Assembly (NCBI GenBank): GCA_964429915.1
Contig: CAYSDZ010000006.1
Span: 53,822-117,821 of the forward strand
Direction: 5' to 3'
DNA length: 64,000 nt
DNA from: Alteromonas_F sp964429915
Lineage (GTDB): Bacteria; Pseudomonadota; Gammaproteobacteria; Enterobacterales; Alteromonadaceae
The position numbers and the translations under genes were made by a program. The notes under the pieces are model-generated. The model had not been told where the DNA came from and searched no databases. It saw only the letters and a program-made list of their open reading frames with translations. Below, in pieces: positions 19,038 to 27,522 of this stretch. Position 1 is the first letter of the stretch; each line of letters opens with the position of its first letter.

Positions 19038-19061
19038 ACCTAACGCTCTGTAACGTTAGGT
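19038..19061. promoter_or_regulatory. inverted repeat upstream of PstS-like operon
   Basis: ACCTAACG (19038-19045) and CGTTAGGT (19054-19061) form a perfect eight-base inverted repeat in the 50-base gap between the GT9 stop and the PstS-like start. There is no T-tail, so an operator is as likely as a weak terminator. Confidence 0.35.
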
Positions 19062-19078
19062 TAAGTGTAGATAAGAAA

Positions 19079-20164
19079 CTACGCTTTGCCTAATAAACGC
19101 CTGATCGCGTTTTGCACTTTGTCGATGGTAATCGTGTGCATAAGTTCGGGCCCTTTCACGCGTGTTCCCCAAGGCAATTTATTCCAAGGTTTACCATACT
19201 GTGCTTGTACATGATCATCATATACATTCACAACATAAGGGAGTGAATGGTACGGGCCTGTTCGGCGTGGATTTGAATGCGCATACAAACCCACGACTGG
19301 AACACCTACTGCCGTTGCCATGTGTGCTGGCCCTGAGTCTGGCGCGATGACAAAGTGCATTTTTTGTAACAAACTCGCCATTTGTTTAAGCGTTGTTTGA
19401 CCAATAAACGACGGTAATGGTGTATCGAAATACGATTGAATTTGACCTTCAAGTTGTTTATCAATTTCACTAGGGCCACCGCATAACACAACCGTGAATC
19501 CCAATGACTGACAAAACTGAGCAATAGATGCATAGTTTTTAGCATTCCAACAACGCTCTAACTTAGACGCTGCAGGGCATATTGCCACGCACTTATCAAA
19601 GGTCGATAACGCGGTGTGAGCAAAATTTTCATCGTCATTAGAAACAGGAATAGTCCAACTCGGGTTTTTTGATGCAGGTACACCTAATGCGTCTGCAAAT
19701 GCTTGAAAGCCCTCTAGTACATGAGGTTGATTCAATGGAGGAATTCGTTTATTGATAAACAAACTGTGGCCCTCTTTACTGTGCTTTTTATCAAAGCCCA
19801 ATCGTATTTTTGCCTTCACAACCGTTGATAACCAATTTGCCCTAAGTGCTACCTGCATCACACATAATGCGTCAAATGAACGACCCATCAGCTGTTTTCT
19901 TAATGCCTTCCTCGCTTTTGCGCCCTCGCGTTTGTTGTATATAACAAATTCTACTCCTTCCAAAGCGTTTAGCAGCCTGTGCTCTACACTGCCAATGATC
20001 CATGTAATGGCAATATCAGGGCGTTGCTCGCGTATTCTGCTCACCATAGCAAGAGCATGACATACGTCGCCAATGGCAGACAAACGAATCAAACATAAGC
20101 TCGCATTTTGAGGCAGAGAATAGGAAGAAAGGGTAGAGGGCAATGGGCTAGGCTCTTTAAACAA
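19079..20164 (-). CDS. glycosyltransferase family 9 (heptosyltransferase-like)
   Basis: 361-residue GT9-family enzyme, probably an ADP-heptose:LPS heptosyltransferase acting on the inner core at the cytoplasmic face. The N-terminal LCLIRLSAIGDVCHALAMV and C-terminal IAPDSGPAHMATAVGVPVVGLYAHSNP nucleotide-sugar motifs are clear. An N-terminal extension of about 24 residues precedes the first strand, and no internal Met offers an alternative start nearby. The Kdo kinase gene kdkA lies about 1 kb away on the other strand, consistent with LPS core assembly. The precise acceptor is not determinable. Confidence 0.88.
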   Translation of the reverse strand: MFKEPSPLPSTLSSYSLPQNASLCLIRLSAIGDVCHALAMVSRIREQRPDIAITWIIGSVEHRLLNALEGVEFVIYNKREGAKARKALRKQLMGRSFDALCVMQVALRANWLSTVVKAKIRLGFDKKHSKEGHSLFINKRIPPLNQPHVLEGFQAFADALGVPASKNPSWTIPVSNDDENFAHTALSTFDKCVAICPAASKLERCWNAKNYASIAQFCQSLGFTVVLCGGPSEIDKQLEGQIQSYFDTPLPSFIGQTTLKQMASLLQKMHFVIAPDSGPAHMATAVGVPVVGLYAHSNPRRTGPYHSLPYVVNVYDDHVQAQYGKPWNKLPWGTRVKGPELMHTITIDKVQNAIRRLLGKA

Positions 20165-20238
20165 TGAATGAATGTATAAGATTGCTATTTAATGATTTTT
20201 TTTGATGTTTTTCAAACTGCATTCATCTAGCGCGGAAT

Positions 20239-20796
20239 TTACTCTTCGATTGGCAAATAAACATCGGTGACCATTTCATGCTCTGCTACTTCTGGAAAAA
20301 ACCGCACCCGTTCAAAGAAAATAGGAAAATCTCGTAATTGAAAGGACGAGTTAGGTAACCAATTTGAATACAGGAAGTTGACTACGGCACCAATACTATC
20401 ATCGCTGCCAATATGGCGAATAACAGCGCACTTTCCGGCAGGAATCGTTTTGTTAACCACACCGTATCGATTTACTTCAACTTTACGATTGATCGAACAG
20501 CCAATATCAAAACGATAATCATCTGCATCTACCTGACTAGGGTCGTCATAAACTAAATTAAACGTTCTGCTTACCGATGGCGGGACCTTATTTTTTTTCT
20601 CAACGCACTTTACGACAAATTTAGTCGCGGTGTTTGACCGTATTTGCTGAATATACCCGTTCCACCTCAACATGCTCGATTCAGCGAACGAATAAAAGGA
20701 TTTAAACAAGGAAAATGGGAGAAGGCATGGTGGTTCCATGTCGAAACAATTTGACGCAGGGTAAATCCTTTTAGGCTTCGCCTTTGGGAGCTTCAC
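20239..20796 (-). pseudogene. 5'-truncated GyrI-like domain gene fused to repeat element
   Basis: The open frame encodes 185 residues. Only the C-terminal about 110 residues resemble a GyrI/AraC-effector-binding domain: VYDDPSQVDADDYRFDIGCS, then a G-x-x-AVIRHIGSDDSIG segment and YSNWLPNSSFQLRDFPIFFERV. The first half of that two-repeat fold is missing. Residues 1 to about 50 are translated from the mobile repeat at 20652-20917, including MLRWNGYI from its terminal inverted repeat. No coding continuation is found beyond the element. This looks like a gene whose 5' part was removed when the repeat inserted. A short product could still be made from ATG 20673. Confidence 0.65.
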
Positions 20797-20917
20797 AGCG
20801 CTTTTATGACTGCGTTATACTTGTTCGAAAGGTTAGCCACATTCCTTCTCAAGTATGCCTTGTCATAAAAACGCTGTGATAGCTCTGAAACGAGCATGTT
20901 GAGGTGGAACGGGTATA
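20652..20917. mobile_element. MITE-like non-autonomous palindromic element (copy A)
   Basis: A 266-base element with 27-base perfect terminal inverted repeats: 20652-20678 begins TATACCCGTTCCACCTCAAC and 20891-20917 is its reverse complement. Nested internal inverted repeats can fold further: AAAAGGATTTA near 20692 with TAAATCCTTTT near 20762, and CACAGCG...TTTATGAC near 20796 with GTCATAAAAACGCTGTG near 20863. It has no transposase. Two shortened relatives lie at 27038 and 62578. The left end runs into the GyrI-like frame. Confidence 0.8.
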
Positions 20918-21111
20918 CGAACTCGCGTTATTCTTTTTTATAAGATTTCAGTACAATTAACCCCAAGCACAATGAACATAGTGTTGCGATGTTGTTTAAA
21001 GAGCAACGAGATACGTTTTTAAGCGTTATTGATAAAGGTCCACTCAGTGAGTAAACAATGTGTCATGGAGAAATGTAGTTCATACAGCCCACATCCGTAT
21101 AGGATAAAAGC

Positions 21112-21867
21112 ATGTCGCTGACTGTTCAAACCAAGCAACGCACTCATTTAATGGTCAATATCGACTCAGCAACTCAGCTCTCCTTACAACCACAGTTTGA
21201 TTGGTTTTCAGCTGATTTTTGGTATCGTCAGCGTGCGGTTGTAGCGACGGCACAGGGTAGGGGAACAACGTATTTCGTGAAATGCGAAGGCCGAACGTTA
21301 GTATTAAAACAATACTTGAGAGGTGGAATGATCCGCCATTTAAGTCAACAGCATTTTTTACATCTTGGCCTCAAACACAGCAGACCTTGGCAAGAACTCC
21401 TGCTTCTCGACACTATGCAACAAGCAGGCTTACCCGTTCCGCTAGGTTTAGCAGGGCTTGTTAAAACTAATGGTTTAGCCTATCGCGCATCTATTATTAC
21501 TCAATACATTGAGGGTGCGACAAGTTTGCATCATTTATTATGTAAGCACAGCATGAGTGATCTTCAATGGCAAAAAGTCGGCCAGTTGATTAGACAGTTT
21601 CATGATAAACAGATTTATCATCACGACCTCAACGTTCACAATATTATCTTTGATGAGGAAAACGCACTTTGGCTCATCGATTTCGACAAATGCCAACAAC
21701 GTTTATCAAAGCACTCATCTGAAAAATGGAAGCGCAATAACCTAGACCGCTTTTATCGTTCATTGCTCAAAGAGCATGAAAAAGCCTCAACCTATCATTT
21801 TAAACAAGCTAGCTGGTTAGCTTTTCAGCAAGGCTATCTTAGCGAAAGCATTGCAAATGACGGCTAA
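21112..21867 (+). CDS. kdkA: 3-deoxy-D-manno-octulosonic acid (Kdo) kinase
   Basis: 251-residue KdkA family kinase that phosphorylates Kdo on the lipid A precursor at the inner membrane. The protein-kinase-like catalytic loop HHDLNVHNIIF and metal-binding IDFDKC are intact, as are the N-terminal YFVKCEGRTLVLKQYLRGGM lysine region and YIEGATSL. AGGA lies eight bases before ATG 21112. The upstream 194 bases back to repeat copy A should contain the promoter. coaD follows 37 bases downstream, as in related genomes. Confidence 0.93.
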   Translation: MSLTVQTKQRTHLMVNIDSATQLSLQPQFDWFSADFWYRQRAVVATAQGRGTTYFVKCEGRTLVLKQYLRGGMIRHLSQQHFLHLGLKHSRPWQELLLLDTMQQAGLPVPLGLAGLVKTNGLAYRASIITQYIEGATSLHHLLCKHSMSDLQWQKVGQLIRQFHDKQIYHHDLNVHNIIFDEENALWLIDFDKCQQRLSKHSSEKWKRNNLDRFYRSLLKEHEKASTYHFKQASWLAFQQGYLSESIANDG

Positions 21868-21904
21868 GGTCGTTAATGTTTCACAAAAAATTTAATTGAG
21901 TTCA

Positions 21905-22390
21905 ATGAAAACAAAAGCAATTTATCCGGGCACGTTTGACCCTGTCACCAACGGCCATTTCGATTTAATCGAACGCGCTGCTGATTTATTTCCTGAAGTG
22001 CTTGTTGCAGTTGCATCGAACCCCAATAAAAAACCGCTATTTAGTTTAGAAGAGCGGGTAGAATTAGTTAGCGCAATCACAGCATCGCTATCGAATGTTA
22101 CTGTAGTTGGGTTTACCGGCTTACTTGCTGACTTCGCTGACGAGCAAAACGCGCGAGTGCTGATTAGGGGATTACGGGCAGTATCAGATTTTGAATACGA
22201 ATTTCAACTCGCCAATATGAACCGACGACTGAACCCTAAATTAGAAAGCGTGTTTCTTACACCTGCCGAAGAAAATGCCTTCATTTCTTCTACTTTGGTT
22301 AAAGAAGTGGCCTTACACCGAGGCAAAGTCAATGGTTTTTGCAATCCGACTGTAGAATCGGCTTTAATGGAAAAATTACACAGCAAATAA
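21905..22390 (+). CDS. coaD: phosphopantetheine adenylyltransferase CoaD
   Basis: 161-residue enzyme making dephospho-CoA from 4'-phosphopantetheine and ATP. The T/HxGH nucleotidyltransferase motif is TNGH (15-18) in YPGTFDPVTNGH, and the C-terminal ISSTLVKEVA signature is present. An in-frame TTG lies at 21896, but ATG 21905 gives the family length. It converges with mutM, with eight bases between stops. Confidence 0.97.
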   Translation: MKTKAIYPGTFDPVTNGHFDLIERAADLFPEVLVAVASNPNKKPLFSLEERVELVSAITASLSNVTVVGFTGLLADFADEQNARVLIRGLRAVSDFEYEFQLANMNRRLNPKLESVFLTPAEENAFISSTLVKEVALHRGKVNGFCNPTVESALMEKLHSK

Positions 22391-22398
22391 GAGTTTCG

Positions 22399-23208
22399 CT
22401 AGTGCTGGCATTGAGTACAAAAGAACGTGTTTCTCTGAGCTATAACTTGGCTCTTTATGAGCGCTTGGCATCGTTCACAATGTTTTCCAGCTTTGCCATA
22501 TACGCGTAAGTGCTGACTAAAGTAGCCGGGGTTACCGTCTGCGTTAGTAAAGTCTTTTAAGGTGGTTCCCCCTTGTAGAATAGCCGCTTTCAACACTGCT
22601 TTTATATGCTCACATAATCGCTGATAACGTTTTTTCGCTATATTACCCGCAGCTCGCCTCGGGTCGATACCCGACAAAAACAAGGCTTCATTAGCGTAAA
22701 TGTTGCCCACACCCACTACAATGCGGTTATCCATGATAAAACTTTTCACGGGCATGCGCTTATTTCTTGATAGCGTGTAAAGACGTTCAGTATCAAACTT
22801 ATCTGACAAAGGCTCTGGGCCTAAATGAGCCAACTGAGGTAAAGTTTCATGTGAAGCTTGCCATAAACAAGAGCCGAACCGTCTTGGATCATTAAAGCGC
22901 AAGCATTTTCCGCTCGATAACACCACATCAATATGATCATGCTTTTTAACAGGTAGTCCTGCATCAACAATTCTTAAGGTACCCGACATACCCAAATGCC
23001 ATACAATATCGCCGAGCTCTAAATGAATAAGTATATATTTCGCTCTGCGGGTTAGGCCAAGGATAGTCTGATTAGAAAGAGACTTGATTTGTGAGGGCAC
23101 AGGCCAACGCAGGCGATCATTCCTGACAACAATGTGTTGAATCGTTTGTTGGAGAAGAAAAGGCTGTATGCCTAAACGGCTTACTTCAACTTCAGGTAAT
23201 TCAGGCAT
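22399..23208 (-). CDS. mutM: formamidopyrimidine-DNA glycosylase (Fpg/MutM)
   Basis: 269-residue bifunctional glycosylase/AP lyase removing 8-oxoguanine. It has the catalytic N-terminus PELPEVEV (Pro1 after Met removal, Glu2), the helix-two-turn-helix GVGNIYANE, and a C-terminal zinc finger CERCQAL...CTQCQ. It lies downstream of the rpmB-rpmG terminator on the same strand. Confidence 0.97.
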   Translation of the reverse strand: MPELPEVEVSRLGIQPFLLQQTIQHIVVRNDRLRWPVPSQIKSLSNQTILGLTRRAKYILIHLELGDIVWHLGMSGTLRIVDAGLPVKKHDHIDVVLSSGKCLRFNDPRRFGSCLWQASHETLPQLAHLGPEPLSDKFDTERLYTLSRNKRMPVKSFIMDNRIVVGVGNIYANEALFLSGIDPRRAAGNIAKKRYQRLCEHIKAVLKAAILQGGTTLKDFTNADGNPGYFSQHLRVYGKAGKHCERCQALIKSQVIAQRNTFFCTQCQH

Positions 23209-23224
23209 TTCAATTTACCTACAC

Positions 23225-23247
23225 AAAAACCCGGACATAGCCGGGTT
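23225..23247 (-). terminator. Rho-independent terminator of rpmB-rpmG
   Basis: Read on the minus strand, AACCCGG pairs with CCGGGTT across a six-base loop (23228-23247) and is followed by a run of five T. It lies 26 bases after the rpmG stop and just before mutM. Confidence 0.85.
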
Positions 23248-23272
23248 CTTTTGGAGACAAAAGCAAGTTTTG

Positions 23273-23428
23273 TTACTTGATCTTAGCCTCTTTAAACATA
23301 ACATGTTTACGAACAACAGGGTCGTATTTTTTAATTTCCATTTTACCGGGCATGTTACGCTTATTTTTGTCTGTGGTGTAGAAAAATCCAGTACCCGCAG
23401 ATGAAACTAATTTAATTTTATCACGCAT
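23273..23428 (-). CDS. rpmG: 50S ribosomal protein L33
   Basis: 51-residue L33, too short for usual ORF cut-offs but clear: MRDKIKLVSSAGTGFFYTT at the start and KYDPVVRKHVMFKEAKIK at the end. It lacks the CxxC pairs of zinc-binding L33 forms, so it is the zinc-independent type. It lies 12 bases after rpmB, the standard rpmBG operon. Confidence 0.97.
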   Translation of the reverse strand: MRDKIKLVSSAGTGFFYTTDKNKRNMPGKMEIKKYDPVVRKHVMFKEAKIK

Positions 23429-23440
23429 AATTCAGATTCC

Positions 23441-23677
23441 TTACACTTTCTCGCCACGGCTTCGCATGTCAGTTAACACTGCATCGATGCCTTTTTTATC
23501 AATAATACGCATTCCTTTTGTAGAAACACGCAATTTTACGAAACGACTTTCGCTTTCAACCCAAAAACGGTGTGTTTGAAGGTTAGGTAAAAACCGACGG
23601 CGCGTAGCATTACGCGCGTGTGAGCGGTTGTTTCCAACTGCTGGACGCTTACCGGTTACTTGACATACTCTAGACAT
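23441..23677 (-). CDS. rpmB: 50S ribosomal protein L28
   Basis: 78-residue L28 beginning MSRVCQVTGKRPAVGNNRSH. The frame extends 13 codons upstream, but the family start and a strong GGAG site eight bases before ATG 23677 fix the start here. It is the first gene of rpmBG, with a near-consensus promoter at 23769-23797. A small hairpin (about 23726-23738) lies in the leader. Confidence 0.97.
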   Translation of the reverse strand: MSRVCQVTGKRPAVGNNRSHARNATRRRFLPNLQTHRFWVESESRFVKLRVSTKGMRIIDKKGIDAVLTDMRSRGEKV

Positions 23678-23768
23678 CTGTTTGTCTCCAGAAAAAACAT
23701 TACTTATGTGCCTCATTTTACTGCTTAGCAGTTATTTTGGGCAAACTTGCTTCAATTTGAGGGCGCAT

Positions 23769-23797
23769 TTTATACAGTAAATGGCCAACCAGATCAA
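23769..23797 (-). promoter_or_regulatory. sigma70 promoter of rpmB-rpmG
   Basis: On the minus strand TTGATC (23792-23797) and TATAAA (23769-23774) are spaced by 17 bases, about 90 bases upstream of rpmB. Confidence 0.65.
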
Positions 23798-23804
23798 GCT
23801 ATTT

Positions 23805-24473
23805 TTATATTTCGCCTCTTTCTGCAAGAGAAAGCGTAGAAGCATCGGCGACAATGAAATGATCAAGTACACTGACATCGATTAGCGACAAAGCCGATTT
23901 AATCTCTTTTGTGATGCGAATATCAGCTTGGCTAGGTTCGCCTACCCCTGAGGGATGATTATGGACAAGAATCACCGCAGCGGCATTGTCTAAGAGTACT
24001 TGCTTTACAATTTCTCTTGGATATACCGCAGCAGACTGTAAAGTACCACTAAACAACTCTCGATATGCAATAAGTTGATGCTGACTGTCTAACAGTAACA
24101 CGCCAAAAATTTCTCGTTGTCTATCTCGTAGGTGTATTTGTACATACGAACGAACGGCTTGCGCGTTATTGAATACCGTTTCTTTTCGGAGTACTTCTTC
24201 GTGTTGACGCTTATTAATTTCCAAAGCCGCATGGAGTTGGGCATATTTAACCACACCAACACCAGATACAGCACAAAAAGCTTGTTGTTCAGCACTGCAT
24301 ACTTGCCGCAAAGAGCCAAATTTTTTTATTAAATCACGAGCAATCGTTATCGCGCTTCGGCCTTTTTGACCATGTCGAATCAACGCAGCAAGCAGTTCTA
24401 CATCAGACAAGGCTGACGGACCCAATTGAAGCAATTTTTCACAGGGTTTTTCCACCGCTAAAAGATGTTCCAT
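23805..24473 (-). CDS. radC: RadC family JAB-domain protein
   Basis: 222-residue RadC-family protein: an N-terminal helix-hairpin-helix region (SDVELLAALIRHGQ...AVSGVG) and a C-terminal MPN/JAB1 metalloprotease-like domain with HNHPSGVGEPSQAD and LDHFIV. Despite the name, a role in DNA repair is not established for the family. It is divergent from coaBC, with an inverted repeat (24495-24517) in the shared region. Here it is upstream of rpmBG, as in E. coli. Confidence 0.94.
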   Translation of the reverse strand: MEHLLAVEKPCEKLLQLGPSALSDVELLAALIRHGQKGRSAITIARDLIKKFGSLRQVCSAEQQAFCAVSGVGVVKYAQLHAALEINKRQHEEVLRKETVFNNAQAVRSYVQIHLRDRQREIFGVLLLDSQHQLIAYRELFSGTLQSAAVYPREIVKQVLLDNAAAVILVHNHPSGVGEPSQADIRITKEIKSALSLIDVSVLDHFIVADASTLSLAERGEI

Positions 24474-24611
24474 AATGCCTTTCTCCTATTTAGACGATTT
24501 TTAACATTGTAAAATCGCTCTGTCACCTGAACTTCAAGACAGAGTTGCTACACAGGTCAGAGACACCATGCTAGAATTCAAAGCATAAGTAAGTGATATT
24601 GAGTATTTATT

Positions 24612-25817
24612 TTGTTGCAAGGCAAACGCGTTTTATTAGGTGTATCAGGCGGTATCGCAGCCTACAAAACACCCGATTTAGTTAGAAAATTAACCGCCAA
24701 AGGTGCATCGGTACGGGTAGTTCTCACTGCATCGGCTGAACACTTCGTCAGTCCACTCGCTCTTCAGGCCGTATCGGGCAATACAGTGAGCAATGATTTG
24801 CTCGATCCCGCCGCCGAGGCAGCCATGGGACACATCGAGCTGGCAAAATGGGCGGATTATTTAGTTATAGCACCTGCTACCGCTAATCTTTTAGCGAAAA
24901 TGGCTTGCGGAATTGCCGACGATTTATTAACCACGCTATACCTTGCGACAACCGCAAAACTGGTTATCGCGCCTGCAATGAACCAGCAAATGTGGCAAGC
25001 GCCCGCGGTAAAACGCAACGTCACGCAATTGGAAAAAGACGGCGCACTGTTCATTGGTCCTGCTGCTGGTGAGCAAGCCTGTGGAGATGTTGGCCCTGGT
25101 CGTATGGTTGAACCGGAAGAAATTGCTGATTTTATTGATAGTGCCGACCAGGTTAATTCATCCTTGGCCGGTAAAACCGTGTTAATCACTGCAGGCCCAA
25201 CAAGAGAGGCGATTGACCCAGTTAGGTATATCAGTAATCACAGCTCAGGAAAGATGGGCTATGCGCTAGCCAATGCTGCGCGTGCAGCAGGCGCAAAGGT
25301 CATACTTGTCAGTGGGCCTGTCACTTTGGCTTCTCCTTATGGTGTCACTCGTATCGACGTCGATTCTGCGCAGAGTATGCACGACGTCGTTATGTCTGAA
25401 GTTGCAAACGCTGATATCTTTATTGCTTGCGCCGCAGTTGCAGATTATAGAACCGTGGAACAAGCAGAGAACAAAATTAAGAAAACGTCGGATGAGTTAA
25501 CACTTACTTTTACCAAAAACCCTGATATTCTTAAAGACGTAGCGGCGCTTCCTCATGCCCCTTTCACCTTAGGGTTTGCAGCAGAAAGCCAGCATGTTGA
25601 GCATTATGCGCGTGGTAAGCTAGACAAGAAAAAATTGAACATGATTGCGGCTAACGACATTTCAATAGAGGGGTTGGGGTTTAATAGCGACCAAAATGCG
25701 CTTCATGTTTTTTGGCCTGAGGGCGATAAAAAGCTATCAGCCGACAGTAAATCAAATTTAGCCCGCACTCTCATTGCGTTAATGGCTGAACATTATAATA
25801 AGCAAATACACACTTAA
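24612..25817 (+). CDS. coaBC: phosphopantothenoylcysteine decarboxylase/synthetase CoaBC
   Basis: 401-residue bifunctional CoA-biosynthesis enzyme. The N-terminal flavoprotein decarboxylase half has LGVSGGIAAYK, the substrate-binding PAMNQQMW and CGDVGPGRM with the catalytic Cys. The C-terminal CTP-dependent synthetase half has ITAGPTREAIDPVRYISNHSSG and AAVADYR. No ATG is available near the family start. TTG 24612 is the most plausible initiator, and a clear ribosome site is lacking, so the first few residues are uncertain. Confidence 0.94.
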   Translation: MLQGKRVLLGVSGGIAAYKTPDLVRKLTAKGASVRVVLTASAEHFVSPLALQAVSGNTVSNDLLDPAAEAAMGHIELAKWADYLVIAPATANLLAKMACGIADDLLTTLYLATTAKLVIAPAMNQQMWQAPAVKRNVTQLEKDGALFIGPAAGEQACGDVGPGRMVEPEEIADFIDSADQVNSSLAGKTVLITAGPTREAIDPVRYISNHSSGKMGYALANAARAAGAKVILVSGPVTLASPYGVTRIDVDSAQSMHDVVMSEVANADIFIACAAVADYRTVEQAENKIKKTSDELTLTFTKNPDILKDVAALPHAPFTLGFAAESQHVEHYARGKLDKKKLNMIAANDISIEGLGFNSDQNALHVFWPEGDKKLSADSKSNLARTLIALMAEHYNKQIHT

Positions 25818-25841
25818 TTACGCTCGTTAAGGAAGAACATC

Positions 25842-26429
25842 ATGCCTGCAGTAAAAAAACCTAATCGCAGAGCTCAAATTTTACAAGCGCTGGCTTCAAT
25901 GCTAGAAACCAGTCCGGGGCAGCGTATCACTACAGCAAAATTAGCTGAACAGGTGGGGGTGTCAGAGGCTGCGTTGTATCGACATTTCCCCAGCAAAGCA
26001 CGCATGTTTGAAGGTTTGATTGAATTTACTGAAACCACGTTATTTTCTAGGGTGAGCAAGATTGTCAGCGAAGAAAAAGACGCCATGGTTCGCTGCCAAT
26101 TAATTTTACATCTTGTGCTTGGCTTTGCCGAGAAAAACCCCGGAATAACACGCATTTTGAATGGCGATGCTCTAATGGGAGAACAAGAACGACTTAGAGC
26201 TAGAATTGCACAGCTGTTTGAACGTTTAGAAACCCAATTTAAGCAAATACTGCGCGAACGTAAGTTAAGAGAAGGAAAAACCCTGAGCGCTGATGAAGCA
26301 TTGCTCGCTAATATGATGATTTGCTTTGCTGATGGCAGAATTAATCACTTTATTCGTTCAGAATTTAGCAAACGACCCACTGAGCATTTTAATGAACATT
26401 GGGCCCTATTTAAAACATTTTTCAATTAA
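25842..26429 (+). CDS. slmA: nucleoid occlusion factor SlmA
   Basis: 195-residue TetR-fold protein that binds chromosomal SBS sites and blocks FtsZ ring assembly over the nucleoid. The N-terminal helix-turn-helix ITTAKLAEQVGVSEAALYRH and FPSKARMFEGLIEF are SlmA-typical, as is the position directly after coaBC (24 bases). It is not a classical ligand-responsive repressor. A second TetR gene follows 19 bases later. Confidence 0.95.
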   Translation: MPAVKKPNRRAQILQALASMLETSPGQRITTAKLAEQVGVSEAALYRHFPSKARMFEGLIEFTETTLFSRVSKIVSEEKDAMVRCQLILHLVLGFAEKNPGITRILNGDALMGEQERLRARIAQLFERLETQFKQILRERKLREGKTLSADEALLANMMICFADGRINHFIRSEFSKRPTEHFNEHWALFKTFFN

Positions 26430-26448
26430 TATCTGAATCACTTTTTAC

Positions 26449-27027
26449 ATGCCTCGTAAAGCATTGTACAACTTAAACCAAGTGCTAACAGACGCGATTG
26501 ACGTTTTTCAAGAGCATAGTTTTCATGGCGCCGTAATGGACGAACTTATTGCTCGCACCGAATTCAATAGACGGGGGTTTTATTTAGAATTTTCTGACAA
26601 ACGGCAATTTTTATATAGAGTCATCACTCATTATCACCAACAGCGCCTGTCTCCAGTGCTTGCTAATCTCGAAAGCAGGCAGGGGATTAATTCTATTGAG
26701 CGTTTTTTTGAACATTATATTGCATTGATTGAAGGCAAAGGCTGTTTATTAATTAACTGTATCACCGAGCTAGGCGCTGATGATACGCATATTAAAGAAA
26801 TCGGTCGGCATTATTTAGATAGCCTGCAGATTGCTTTTATTGGCTGTTTAGAACATGCTACAAGTCACAAGCAAATAAAAAGCGGTGTTGATCTTGAATC
26901 TACAGCTTTACAACTCACTTGCTTTGTTCAAGGCCTAGCAGTCAATGCTTTGCTCGCTGAAAGTAAAGAAGAAATGGATCTTTCTATTCAATCATTACTG
27001 AGTCCTTTGTTGCCGAATGCGCTTTAA
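26449..27027 (+). CDS. TetR/AcrR family transcriptional regulator
   Basis: 192-residue regulator with an N-terminal TetR helix-turn-helix (AVMDELIARTEFNRRGFYLEFSDK) and a helical C-terminal ligand domain with GCLLINCITELG, common in the TetR_C_33-like group. The first helix starts with ALYNLNQVLTDAIDVFQEH, lacking the usual TRE/K motif. No divergent target gene is obvious; it directly follows slmA. Its ligand and regulon are unknown. Confidence 0.85.
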   Translation: MPRKALYNLNQVLTDAIDVFQEHSFHGAVMDELIARTEFNRRGFYLEFSDKRQFLYRVITHYHQQRLSPVLANLESRQGINSIERFFEHYIALIEGKGCLLINCITELGADDTHIKEIGRHYLDSLQIAFIGCLEHATSHKQIKSGVDLESTALQLTCFVQGLAVNALLAESKEEMDLSIQSLLSPLLPNAL

Positions 27028-27037
27028 AAAGCGACAA

Positions 27038-27087
27038 TATAATTTTTCTACCTCTGAAACGAGCATGTTGAGGTAGAACGGGTATAT
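27038..27087. mobile_element. short palindromic repeat (copy B of the family)
   Basis: About 50 bases. TTCTACCTC (27046-27054) pairs with GAGGTAGAA (27070-27078) around the loop TGAAACGAGCATGTT, ending in CGGGTATA. Loop and right arm match the right end of copy A nearly base for base. The left outer arm is degenerate. It lies between the TetR gene and the DUF1820 gene. Confidence 0.7.
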
Positions 27088-27112
27088 AAGCGTAAAATTA
27101 ATTAAAATATCG

Positions 27113-27451
27113 ATGAACACTATGAAGCAAAGTTCTCCCATCTATAAAATTCAATTTGTCAGTAATGGCGAACGTTATGAGCTATATGTAAAAGCCTTAT
27201 CTCAAGGGGGCTTATTTGGTTTTATTGAGATTGGCGACTTTTTATGGGACACGCACACACAGCTGGTTGTTGACCCAAGTCACGAAAAATTGAAGTCAGA
27301 ATTCGCTGATGTTACTCATACCTACATACCGATGCACAATGTGCTGCGTATTGACGTTGTAAACAAGCGTGGCACTGCCAAAATTAGTCAGCTATCTGAT
27401 AAAGTCACCGCACTTCCTACGCCAATTTATACACCGAAAAAAGACAGTTAA
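27113..27451 (+). CDS. DUF1820 family protein
   Basis: 112-residue small protein of the DUF1820 family, recognised from IYKIQFVSNGERYELYVK, the Q-GG-LFGFIEIGDFLWD segment and YIPMHNVLRIDVVNKRG. A second start (MKQSS) lies three codons in. No signal peptide or membrane helix. Function unknown; the family is widespread in gammaproteobacteria. The leader region carries repeat copy B. Confidence 0.8.
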   Translation: MNTMKQSSPIYKIQFVSNGERYELYVKALSQGGLFGFIEIGDFLWDTHTQLVVDPSHEKLKSEFADVTHTYIPMHNVLRIDVVNKRGTAKISQLSDKVTALPTPIYTPKKDS

Positions 27452-27522
27452 GAATCAAGCCACGTTGAAGATAAATTTAAGGTATCATGATTTTGGTTGA
27501 AGAAAGATGCTAGGGTAAATGA

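Noticed and set aside
24495..24517. CGATTTT...AAAATCG inverted repeat between radC and coaBC
   Set aside because: Could be an operator, but it is short and AT-rich, with no further support.
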